Source: Candidatus Nanohalarchaeota archaeon (GTDB lineage Archaea; EX4484-52). Taken from it: a stretch of DNA of 29,172 nucleotides. The stretch covers positions 1-29,172 of the forward strand of contig QMVB01000003.1 of assembly GCA_003660905.1 (NCBI GenBank), given 5' to 3'. The notes beneath the pieces were generated by a model that was given only the letters and a program-made list of their open reading frames with translations, searched no databases and was not told the DNA's origin. This document shows, one piece after another, positions 17,265-23,940 of this stretch. The position numbers were made by a program, and so were the translations under genes. Every line of letters starts with the position of its first letter. Position 1 is the first letter of the stretch.

Positions 17265-17290
17265 AAAAATCCTGTAAAAGCAGGATTTTT
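17265..17290 (+). terminator. Strong hairpin after tRNA-like sequence
   Basis: AAAAATCCTG (17265-17274) and CAGGATTTTT (17281-17290) form a perfect 10-base-pair stem with a 6-base loop and a T-rich end. It looks like a transcription terminator or the 3' stabilising stem of a small RNA. Confidence 0.5.
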
Positions 17291-17414
17291 ATGCTGTAAA
17301 TAAATTAAAAAAGATACATGCATTTTATTTACGATGCAAAAAAGTTTCATCAAAAAGCATATAACCTCTCTCTGACAAAATAGGAGAGGCTATCCCTAAT
17401 AAAAACACAAAAAC

Positions 17415-17489
17415 GGTCTGGTGGCTCAGTTTGGTTAGAGCGCTGCGCTGATAACGCAGATGTCGTGAGTTCAAGTCTCACTCAGACCA
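17415..17489 (+). tRNA. tRNA-Ile, anticodon GAT
   Basis: A full cloverleaf folds: acceptor stem GGTCTGG with TCAGACC (G-T at the last pair), D arm GCTC/GAGC, anticodon stem CTGCG/CGCAG with loop CTGATAA (anticodon GAT, bases 34-36), a short variable loop, and T stem GTGAG/CTCAC with loop TTCAAGT. The discriminator is A at 17489 and CCA is not encoded. There is no intron. It lies 14 bases before the aMBF1 start and may share its transcript. Confidence 0.97.
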
Positions 17490-17503
17490 TATAGGGTGTT
17501 TTT

Positions 17504-17902
17504 ATGGAAGAATGTGAAATTTGCGGCAGAAGATGTGAAGAATTGAACAAGTGCGAGATTGAAGGGAGTGTGATGTATGTTTGCCCAAATTGCGCCAAAA
17601 TGGGGACTGTAATAAAAGAAGAGCCAAAAAGTAAGGCTTATGTCCTTGAAGAACAACCAGAAGAGGAAGTTGACTTGTTGAATGATGCCAGAGACGAGTT
17701 TGTTGACGGATTCAATTTGACGATTCAGAAAAATCGCCAGCGGCAGAATCTTACGATAAAGGATCTTGCCGAAAAGCTCAATATAAAAGAAAGCATAATG
17801 AAAAAAATTGAGCACGGAGAAATTGTGCCGGACGGTACGACAAAAAACAAGCTCGAGAGATTTTTCAGAATAAAATTGACAAGGGTTAATCCTGCAGAAT
17901 AA
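17504..17902 (+). CDS. Archaeal multiprotein bridging factor 1 (aMBF1)
   Basis: The 132-residue protein joins an N-terminal zinc ribbon (CEICGRRCEELNKCEIEG, then YVCPNCAKMG, about residues 4-34) to a C-terminal Cro/C1-type helix-turn-helix (NLTIKDLAEKLNIKESIMKKIEHG). This is the standard layout of archaeal MBF1, which binds ribosomes and is thought to influence transcription or translation. The acidic linker (EEQPEEEVDLL) is common in the family. A GGGTG sequence about 9 bases upstream may be a ribosome-binding site. It directly follows tRNA-Ile, and a hairpin followed by T residues lies just after its stop. Confidence 0.9.
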   Translation: MEECEICGRRCEELNKCEIEGSVMYVCPNCAKMGTVIKEEPKSKAYVLEEQPEEEVDLLNDARDEFVDGFNLTIQKNRQRQNLTIKDLAEKLNIKESIMKKIEHGEIVPDGTTKNKLERFFRIKLTRVNPAE

Positions 17903-17911
17903 GTGTAATGG

Positions 17912-17943
17912 ATAACCTTGCGCGAACCATAGGTTATATTTTT
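17912..17943 (+). terminator. Hairpin and T-run after aMBF1
   Basis: ATAACCT (17912-17918) pairs with AGGTTAT (17931-17937) and is followed by ATTTTT. This resembles a terminator for the tRNA-Ile/aMBF1 transcript. Confidence 0.5.
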
Positions 17944-17945
17944 AA

Positions 17946-18092
17946 ATCTGCAAGATTATCCGCAGATGCGAGAATATCAGAGATTTTCTGCACATTCAAT
18001 TTTATTGAAGGACATACAGAAAATCATAGTACCGTTAAGATCCACAAGATTCTTGCGATTAGCAGAAGATTAAACTAAAAAAATCTCGTGGA
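17946..18092. ncRNA. Possible structured RNA between aMBF1 and thiolase genes
   Basis: This stretch has no gene but several nested inverted repeats: ATCTGC/GCAGAT (17946-17951 and 17962-17967); GATTTTCTG/CAGAAAATC (17982-17990 and 18017-18025) enclosing TTCAAT/ATTGAA (17995-18000 and 18004-18009); and TCCACAAGATT/AATCTCGTGGA (18041-18051 and 18082-18092, one mismatch). It includes the 24-base element shared with 2283-2306. No C/D-box or H/ACA signature was found. It may be a small RNA or a decayed mobile repeat; the strand cannot be decided. Confidence 0.35.
17968..17991 (+). repeat. 24-base dispersed repeat, copy 2
   Basis: These 24 bases are the exact reverse complement of 2283-2306. The core is an imperfect palindrome (AGAA-AT and AT-TTCT arms). 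A 24-base exact match between two intergenic regions 15.7 kb apart is unlikely by chance. Confidence 0.85.
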
Positions 18093-18124
18093 AAGTTTCC
18101 TGTGGGTCTGTGCTTTTTTGTGAA

Positions 18125-19279
18125 TTACTTCTCAAGAATATGCACAACAGCTGTTGCGCCGCTTCCGCCTACGTTGTGCGTCATTCCAACTTCAGCATCA
18201 TTTACCTGCCGTTTTCCGCAGGTTCCGTTCAATTGCTCCACAACTTCAACAATCTGCTTGATTCCTGTAGCGCCGACAGGATGTCCGCATGCCTTCAGTC
18301 CGCCGGAAGAATTTATTGTTACATCTCCTTGATTTAGAGTAGTTTCCTTGTTGAAAGTTGCTTCTGCTCCTTTTCCTTTTTCAAAAAAGCCCAAATCCTC
18401 TATTGCAAGAATTTCTGCTATTGTGAAGCAGTCATGGACTTCGCACAAATCAATGTCTTTGATGGTTTTGCCGGCTTGAGCCAGCGCCTTTTTTCCTGCC
18501 ATAACAGTTGCATTTAATGTTGTCAGGCTTTTCCTGTTGTGAAGAGCCAAAGTATCCTGCGCCTGCGATGAGGCAGTAATGTAGACAGGCGAGTCGGTGT
18601 ATTGTTTTGCTGTTTTTTCATCTGCAATTATTACTGCCGCTGCTCCGTCAGTAATTGGAGAGCAGTCGAATAAAGTAAGTGGATCTGCCACCATAGTCGC
18701 ATTCATTACAGTGTCGAGCGTGATTTCTCTCGGATACTGGGCAGTCGGGTTCATTGAAGCATGATAATGGTTTTTTACAGCAGCATATGATATATATTCT
18801 TTTTTTACCCCAAACTCATGCATGTATCTTTGCGCCATGAGAGCGTAAAGCGAAGGGAATGTAGCGCCTACTTCTCCTTCCCATTCTTCATCTCCTGCGC
18901 CCATAAGTCCTGTTGTGACATGGGCTGTTGAAAGGTCTGTCATCTTTTCTGCGCCACCTATCAATGCAATCTTTGATTCACCGGAAAGTATTGAATTTAT
19001 GCCGCATCTAAGAGCAAGGGCACCGGAAGCGCATGCGCCTTCAATGCGGGTTGATGGAATAGTTACTCCTATTTTATCTGCTATAAAAGCACCTAAGTGG
19101 TCCTGTCCGGTAAATCTCCCGGCGCTCATGTTTCCTATGAACATGGAGTCTAAATCTTTGCTTGATATTCCTGCCTCTGTTATTGCTCCAATTCCTGCCT
19201 CAAATGCCAGATCAGAAAGGTTCTTATCCCAATGTTCGCCAAATTTTGTTATTCCCGTTCCTATTATTGCAACTTTCAT
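18125..19279 (-). CDS. Thiolase (acetyl-CoA C-acetyltransferase, archaeal type)
   Basis: The 384-residue protein is an archaeal thiolase that condenses two acetyl-CoA to acetoacetyl-CoA for the mevalonate route to isoprenoid lipids. The nucleophilic Cys lies in RIEGACASGALALR (about residues 78-91). The second active-site region has EVHDCFTIAE, and the C-terminal motif GGLKACGHPVGATG holds the His. In many archaea this gene lies beside HMG-CoA synthase and a DUF35 acyl-CoA-binding protein, forming a complex; neither is seen here. A palindromic ATTTAAAT at 19300-19307 is 24-25 bases before the start, which fits a leaderless mRNA. Confidence 0.9.
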   Translation of the reverse strand: MKVAIIGTGITKFGEHWDKNLSDLAFEAGIGAITEAGISSKDLDSMFIGNMSAGRFTGQDHLGAFIADKIGVTIPSTRIEGACASGALALRCGINSILSGESKIALIGGAEKMTDLSTAHVTTGLMGAGDEEWEGEVGATFPSLYALMAQRYMHEFGVKKEYISYAAVKNHYHASMNPTAQYPREITLDTVMNATMVADPLTLFDCSPITDGAAAVIIADEKTAKQYTDSPVYITASSQAQDTLALHNRKSLTTLNATVMAGKKALAQAGKTIKDIDLCEVHDCFTIAEILAIEDLGFFEKGKGAEATFNKETTLNQGDVTINSSGGLKACGHPVGATGIKQIVEVVEQLNGTCGKRQVNDAEVGMTHNVGGSGATAVVHILEK

Positions 19280-19299
19280 ATTATATCTTAATGAATTAG

Positions 19300-19307
19300 A
19301 TTTAAAT
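19300..19307 (-). promoter_or_regulatory. TATA box of thiolase gene
   Basis: ATTTAAAT is centred 24-25 bases upstream of the thiolase ATG at 19279. The rest of the 19280-19368 gap shows nothing distinctive beyond AT-rich sequence. Confidence 0.6.
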
Positions 19308-19368
19308 AATTAAACATTGCTTGTTTTGTAAATATTAAAGCAAATAAAAAATTATCTTGGTGATTGCT

Positions 19369-19461
19369 ATGTCAAAAATTAATTATATAAATCAACTGGA
19401 AAAGCTGGAAAAAATCAATCTAAAACAAAATATTGAATTTATGGGCTTTTATATAGACTGA
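19369..19461 (+). CDS. Small 30-residue peptide, unknown
   Basis: A short frame of 30 codons starts at the ATG at 19369 and stops with TGA at 19459-19461. It begins MSKINYINQLEKLEK and ends FMGFYID. GGTGAT, the sequence complementary to the archaeal 16S rRNA 3' end, lies 4 bases before the ATG, which is unusually good for so short a frame. It has no Trp or Cys and is not an obvious second precursor. It could be a regulatory leader peptide of the downstream peptide operon, a real small protein, or the broken start of a lost gene. Confidence 0.4.
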   Translation: MSKINYINQLEKLEKINLKQNIEFMGFYID

Positions 19462-19550
19462 ATCAAAGCAACACCTAATAATAAATAGAGCAGGCAGCAG
19501 GCAAATATTATACATTCTATTTTGGAGCTGAAAAAAAGAAAAAAAAACAG

Positions 19551-19560
19551 ATTTATATAA
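19551..19560 (+). promoter_or_regulatory. TATA box of Trp-repeat peptide operon
   Basis: ATTTATATAA follows a purine-rich stretch that could act as a TFB-recognition element. Its centre is about 25 bases before the ATG at 19580, supporting that start and a leaderless mRNA. The gap 19462-19550 holds no other gene. Confidence 0.6.
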
Positions 19561-19579
19561 TTTAATGCTCTTTAATTCC

Positions 19580-19885
19580 ATGAGTTTTAAGAATAAACTG
19601 AAAAAAATAAAAAATAAACTAGGGAAAAAGAAATCTGTCTTTTCCATGGATTATTTAAGCAATGAAGAAAAGACAGGGGTAATTACAGGGCTTGTTCTTC
19701 TTGGTGCGGCGGCGGGTTATTTGCTTTCCTCTTCATCAGAGGCAGAGGCGTGCTGTGTTTCGGGATGGAACAATGCTGCAACGCCAACAGGGAAAAATAC
19801 TCATAATCAGGGATGGAGCAACTGGGGTAGTTGGGGGAGCTGGTCTAATTGGTGCCGATGGTCGCAGCACAGTAACTGTACTTAA
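19580..19885 (+). CDS. Trp-Xaa-Xaa repeat peptide, probable RiPP precursor
   Basis: From the ATG at 19580 the product has 101 residues. Residues 1-18 are Lys-rich; a polar stretch with EEKTG follows; residues 34-49 are hydrophobic (VITGLVLLGAAAGYLL); then SSSSEAEA leads to the Cys- and Trp-rich tail starting CCVSGWNNA. In the tail Trp occurs at 63, 79, 82, 85, 88, 91 and 94, so six Trp stand exactly three residues apart, and His97 continues the spacing. Cys lies at 58, 59, 92 and 100. The leader/core layout and two radical SAM genes starting 5 bases later suggest a modified peptide, as in triceptide or His-Xaa-Ser repeat systems. The hydrophobic segment after KTG could instead be a prepilin-like or Sec signal. 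An upstream ATG at 19565 is possible. Function is unknown. Confidence 0.8.
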   Translation: MSFKNKLKKIKNKLGKKKSVFSMDYLSNEEKTGVITGLVLLGAAAGYLLSSSSEAEACCVSGWNNAATPTGKNTHNQGWSNWGSWGSWSNWCRWSQHSNCT

Positions 19886-19890
19886 ACATT

Positions 19891-21654
19891 ATGTTCACAA
19901 AATCATATTGTGCTTTAGGATATAGATGCAATAATAATTGTCTTATTTGTGTTGTCGATGCTGCTTTTAATAAAGACAAAAATATGACAACAAAACAGGT
20001 TTTGGAATTTTATGACAAAGAACTGGAGAAAAACAAAAACATAGACACCATTGAATTTTCCGGGGGAGAGCCAACTATCAGGAAAGATTTTTTATATTTG
20101 GTAAATACAATCGCATCCAAATACCCTTATCTTTCTTTTTGCCTGCTTACAAACGGAAGAAACTTCTGCAATTTTGCATTTGCGCAGGAATTTTCAAAAT
20201 ATAATGTCGTTAATGTCATTACAGCACTGCATCATTATATAGAAGATGAGCATGATAAGCAGACACAGGCAAATGGAAGTTTCAGGCAAACATGCATGGG
20301 CATAAAAAACCTGTCCGAACTTGATGTCCCTGTAACAGTGAAAATAATAGTCACAAAACTAAACTATAAGGCAATGCCTCAGATGGTGGAATTTGTTGCA
20401 AGAAATTTTCCATTGGTTAAAAACATGTCAATAAATGGTCTTGATATTAGGGCAAGAGCAGAGCAATTCAAGGATGAAGTTGCCGTTTCTTTTACCAAAT
20501 ACATCCCTTATGTGCACAAGGCGATAGATACTGCAAATAAATACAACATCAATATGGTGTTATATTCTATCCCATTGTGCGTCCTTGATGGCAAATACAG
20601 AAAATATGCCGGAGAGCAGCCGGATATAATTTCATTGTACAAATCCCCTGGAGCGCGGGTCCAAAATAAGACTGAAGATCACGGCTATGTGAAGGAATGT
20701 TATAATTGCGAGATAAGCAAAGGATGTTATGGGACATGGTTTAGCTATTATGATGTATTTGGGACAGGTGAACTGAATCAAAAAATAACAGCAGACCAGA
20801 GAACCATTGTTTTCAATGTTTGCGGGGTATGCAACAATGACTGCCTCTTTTGCTCAGAAGAGGGAAGCCAACCATTGAAGGATGAGAGTCTTGAGAAACT
20901 AAAGGAAAAAATTGATTTGCTGAAGATAAAAAAGAAAGAATCTATTGTTTTGATGGGAGGAGAGCCAACGATGTTTAGGGATATAATCAAGTTAGTGAAG
21001 CATATTTCCGGCTTTACGGAAAATATATCTATGACCACAAACGGGAGAAAACTTCAGGACAGGCAATTTGCAAAAAACATAGCATCTGCCGGGGTAAATC
21101 ATTTTTGCGTAGATATTCACGGATCAAGAGAACTTCATAATAAAATCACCCAGAGAAAAGAGAGTTTTGATCAGACAATGAAAGGAATTGAAAATTTGCT
21201 TGCAGACAATTGCGCTGTTAGTGTAAAAGTAATTATGCATAAAATGAATTATAAATATCTGAAAAGCATTGCAGAACTCATTTATAAAAAATTTTCAAAC
21301 AAGACAGATATTATCTTTAGTTTCATAAGCATAAACGGCAGTGCAATAAAAAACAGGAAAAAACTTTCTGTTTCTGCAAGCAAAATTGCGCCATACCTTG
21401 ATTCTGCGATAGATTTTTTAAAATCAAAAGAGATGACATGCAGGCTGGATATGTTTCCCTTGTGCGTTTTGAAGAATTGGAAGGAGATGGCCTCTGTGAG
21501 AGAAAAGACGATACATCTGGATGAAAAAAGAGAGAGTGAAGAAGCTGCGAACAACAGTATTTGCAAGACATGCGCTTTATATAAAAAAACATGCGATGGC
21601 GTATGGGCAAGCTATATAAAAGAATACGGCATAAGTGAATTTATCCCTCATTAA
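19891..21654 (+). CDS. Tandem double radical SAM protein, probable peptide maturase
   Basis: The 587-residue protein is two homologous radical SAM modules in one chain. Module 1 has the cluster-binding CX3CX2C at C13, C17, C20, SGGEPT at 57-62 and a C-terminal CX2CX5C (270, 273, 279) followed by GTW. Module 2 repeats this with C314, C318, C321, GGEPT at 356-360 and CX2CX6C (558, 561, 568) followed by GVW. Matching internal blocks, such as SIPLCVL/MFPLCVL and SINGLDIR/SINGSAIK, show an internal duplication. Each module could hold a radical SAM [4Fe-4S] cluster, and perhaps an auxiliary one. It probably modifies the Trp-repeat peptide encoded 5 bases upstream, perhaps by cross-linking, like HxsC-type maturases. 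Substrate and chemistry are inferred from context only. Confidence 0.85.
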   Translation: MFTKSYCALGYRCNNNCLICVVDAAFNKDKNMTTKQVLEFYDKELEKNKNIDTIEFSGGEPTIRKDFLYLVNTIASKYPYLSFCLLTNGRNFCNFAFAQEFSKYNVVNVITALHHYIEDEHDKQTQANGSFRQTCMGIKNLSELDVPVTVKIIVTKLNYKAMPQMVEFVARNFPLVKNMSINGLDIRARAEQFKDEVAVSFTKYIPYVHKAIDTANKYNINMVLYSIPLCVLDGKYRKYAGEQPDIISLYKSPGARVQNKTEDHGYVKECYNCEISKGCYGTWFSYYDVFGTGELNQKITADQRTIVFNVCGVCNNDCLFCSEEGSQPLKDESLEKLKEKIDLLKIKKKESIVLMGGEPTMFRDIIKLVKHISGFTENISMTTNGRKLQDRQFAKNIASAGVNHFCVDIHGSRELHNKITQRKESFDQTMKGIENLLADNCAVSVKVIMHKMNYKYLKSIAELIYKKFSNKTDIIFSFISINGSAIKNRKKLSVSASKIAPYLDSAIDFLKSKEMTCRLDMFPLCVLKNWKEMASVREKTIHLDEKRESEEAANNSICKTCALYKKTCDGVWASYIKEYGISEFIPH

Positions 21655-21658
21655 TAAT

Positions 21659-23044
21659 ATGGAACCAGTATTAGGAGAATATTTTGGACGAAGAATAGAC
21701 AAAAACAAGTATCTGGTGTCTACGCGATGCGGTACTTCTTTGCTGTTGAATGAAAAAGATTATCGCGCATTGAATAATGGGCAGTACAAGAATAACAAAA
21801 AATTAACTGACCGGCTTGTTGAAAGCAAGGTTTTATTGACAAAGAAAGGAATTAAAGAATTTATTTACCGGCTCAAAGTGCAGTATGTCCAGGACAAAGC
21901 AGTTTATATGAATTGCATTGTCAATCTCACCCACCGATGCAATTTAAATTGTTCATACTGCCATGCAAATGCCGGCACAGTAGATGAAAAGCATATGGAT
22001 ATGGCTGATGAGACTATAGAAGAATATCTTGATTTTATCATGAATCTCCCTCATAAAAACATAACTCTAGAATTTCAGGGAGGGGAACCTCTTCTGAGGT
22101 TTGACAAAATAAAGTACCTTCTGGAAGAATTCAACAACAGGAAAAAGAAATACAACAAGGAACTTGCAAGTGCAACAATTGTATCCAATCTGACACTGAT
22201 GAACAAGGATATTGCTGATTATATCTTAAAAAACAAGATAAGAATTTCTTCTTCTCTGGATGGTCCTAAAGAATTACATGATTTTCAGAGGAGCGATGCA
22301 AATGGTAAAGGAAGCTATGACCATGTGATTTACTGGTACAACTATTTTACCAAACACAACAGGATTGTAGGCACTATGCCAACAATTACAAAAAAATCTA
22401 TTGAATTCGGGGCGAAGGCGATTATCGATGAATATGTAAGACATGGAAGAAACGCGATTTATCTGCGTTCAGTAAATGAACTGGGCAGAGTCAGGAAAAA
22501 TAAGCGCCTGTCTCCTACAAAGGAAGAATTCACGCAATTTTTGATAGATGCTTTTGATTATTGCATTTATTTGCTTGACAAAAAAAATTATCTGATGGCT
22601 GAAAGAAATATCACTGCTTTTGTAAAAAATATACTTTTTCCAGTAAGGCAATATATGTGTATGAGGAGACCGTGTGGTGCTGCATTGACCCAGGTTTCTG
22701 TCACGCCGAATGGAGATATATATCCATGTGACATTGCAAGGAGCATACCTGCATTAAAGATAGGGAATGTAAAGACGAGCAATTTTAGTGAAATCATATT
22801 AAATACTCTTGATTTGCGCACACTGACGCAGGAAGTCCAGCCATTGTGCGATACATGTGCTTACAACAATTTTTGCGGTAATTGCGCTGTTGTAACTTAC
22901 GCAAAATATAATAGTTTTATTGCCAAGACGCCACAGGATTTTGACTGCTATGTCAATAGGCATATACTTGATTACATATTCAATAAGATGGATGATAAAA
23001 AATATAAAAAATACTATGAAGCTGTATTGAAGACAGAAGAATAG
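21659..23044 (+). CDS. Radical SAM/SPASM peptide maturase (HxsB-like)
   Basis: From the ATG at 21659, 4 bases after the previous stop, the protein has 461 residues; an in-frame ATG at 21635 would overlap that gene. An N-terminal domain of about 85 residues (EYFGRRIDKNKYLVSTRCGT, then a Leu-rich part) resembles the recognition domain of HxsB-type maturases. The radical SAM motif is CNLNCSYC (C94, C98, C101), followed by EFQGGEPLLRF. The C-terminal SPASM region reads TPNGDIYPCDIA, then PLCDTCAYNNFCGNCAVVTY, for auxiliary Fe-S clusters. Such enzymes install cross-links or other changes in ribosomal peptides. With the tandem protein upstream it probably matures the Trp-repeat peptide; the HxsB likeness is from memory of the family and untested. 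Confidence 0.85.
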   Translation: MEPVLGEYFGRRIDKNKYLVSTRCGTSLLLNEKDYRALNNGQYKNNKKLTDRLVESKVLLTKKGIKEFIYRLKVQYVQDKAVYMNCIVNLTHRCNLNCSYCHANAGTVDEKHMDMADETIEEYLDFIMNLPHKNITLEFQGGEPLLRFDKIKYLLEEFNNRKKKYNKELASATIVSNLTLMNKDIADYILKNKIRISSSLDGPKELHDFQRSDANGKGSYDHVIYWYNYFTKHNRIVGTMPTITKKSIEFGAKAIIDEYVRHGRNAIYLRSVNELGRVRKNKRLSPTKEEFTQFLIDAFDYCIYLLDKKNYLMAERNITAFVKNILFPVRQYMCMRRPCGAALTQVSVTPNGDIYPCDIARSIPALKIGNVKTSNFSEIILNTLDLRTLTQEVQPLCDTCAYNNFCGNCAVVTYAKYNSFIAKTPQDFDCYVNRHILDYIFNKMDDKKYKKYYEAVLKTEE

Positions 23045-23064
23045 ATGTTTATTGTGATATAATT

Positions 23065-23940
23065 ATGATTTCCCCTGCATTGTTTGTCCTTGCAAAAGCA
23101 GTTTTTATTTGCATCCTTCTCGTTTTTTTAAACGTAGTCGGCAGAAAAACAGCAACCCTTTATTTTGCCGGAGTCATGGCTTTGTTTTTTTTAAAAGGAA
23201 ATTTCTACATTGCAGAAACAGTGCTTAAAAACACAGTGATTTTATATTTTGTCTTTGTATTTGTTTATGCTATTGCTAAAAAAACAGTTTTGAGAAAAGA
23301 AGAAGAACAGGTAAAGTATCCCGGAAAGAACAGGAAGCAGCTAGAATCTTATCTTCTTTTTTTTCTTGCGATGTTTTTTTACAATTCTGTTTTGATTATA
23401 TTATTCGAAAGCCAAAAGGTGTCCTTTCTTTTGTCTGCTGTTTTTTTCTTTTTTATTGAGGTTCTTTCACAAAGGCTCTCCCGGAATAAAATAATGAAAC
23501 TTTTTGGCGCCAATAAAATTTTATTCTATTTCTTGGCAGATATTTATTTTTTTGCTGCCAATTATTCTATGGGTTCGCTGGATAATGCCCTAATATTGCT
23601 GTTTCTTTTGTTTGCCTTCAATATTATAACAGATTCTTTTGCCATCTGGTGCCCGACAGGAGAACTGCTTGTTGGCATGATACCTGCAGAGTTTGTAGTT
23701 AAAAAGAACAGGAAACTTGTCAAGCAAAATATTCCCCTATTCATAAATTCAATTTTTCGCCAGAAAATAATGAACAATTATTTTGAGAAAAAAGAAATGA
23801 TATCTCCATTCAGGCCTTTGACCTGTAGGGACATTGACAAATTAAAGGCAAGCGAAATAGAAACACTGAAAATTCAAAAGACAATTAATTTGTCGATTTT
23901 TGTGATTTTCGGAATTGCTCTTTCTTATTTGCTTTTCTAA
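23065..23940 (+). CDS. Polytopic membrane protein, A24 prepilin-peptidase-like C-terminus
   Basis: The 291-residue protein has about seven or eight hydrophobic helices. Near the C-terminus the segment LLVGMIPAEFVV, then RPLTCRDIDKLK, ETLKIQKTINLSIF and a last helix resemble the C-terminal domain of archaeal A24 (PibD/FlaK-type) peptidases. The segment KLFGANKILFYFL stands where active members have GxGD followed by a hydrophobic helix, so the catalytic Asp appears to be lost. It may bind, insert or export the peptide rather than cleave it. GTGAT lies 7 bases upstream of the ATG, and the gene follows the SPASM gene by 20 bases in the same operon. Its stop overlaps the convergent surface-protein stop by 4 bases. 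The A24 relation is a judgement from motifs. Confidence 0.55.
   Translation: MISPALFVLAKAVFICILLVFLNVVGRKTATLYFAGVMALFFLKGNFYIAETVLKNTVILYFVFVFVYAIAKKTVLRKEEEQVKYPGKNRKQLESYLLFFLAMFFYNSVLIILFESQKVSFLLSAVFFFFIEVLSQRLSRNKIMKLFGANKILFYFLADIYFFAANYSMGSLDNALILLFLLFAFNIITDSFAIWCPTGELLVGMIPAEFVVKKNRKLVKQNIPLFINSIFRQKIMNNYFEKKEMISPFRPLTCRDIDKLKASEIETLKIQKTINLSIFVIFGIALSYLLF

Noticed and set aside
17261..17273. 13-base match between this hairpin flank and the reverse complement of 2316-2328, and another 13-base match to 2169-2181
   Set aside because: Matches of 13 bases are expected by chance in about 29 kb of AT-rich DNA; only the 24-base match was kept.
21635..21658. Upstream ATG for the SPASM radical SAM gene
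   Set aside because: It would overlap the end of the preceding gene by 20 bases. The ATG at 21659, 4 bases after that stop, fits the spacing of the operon.
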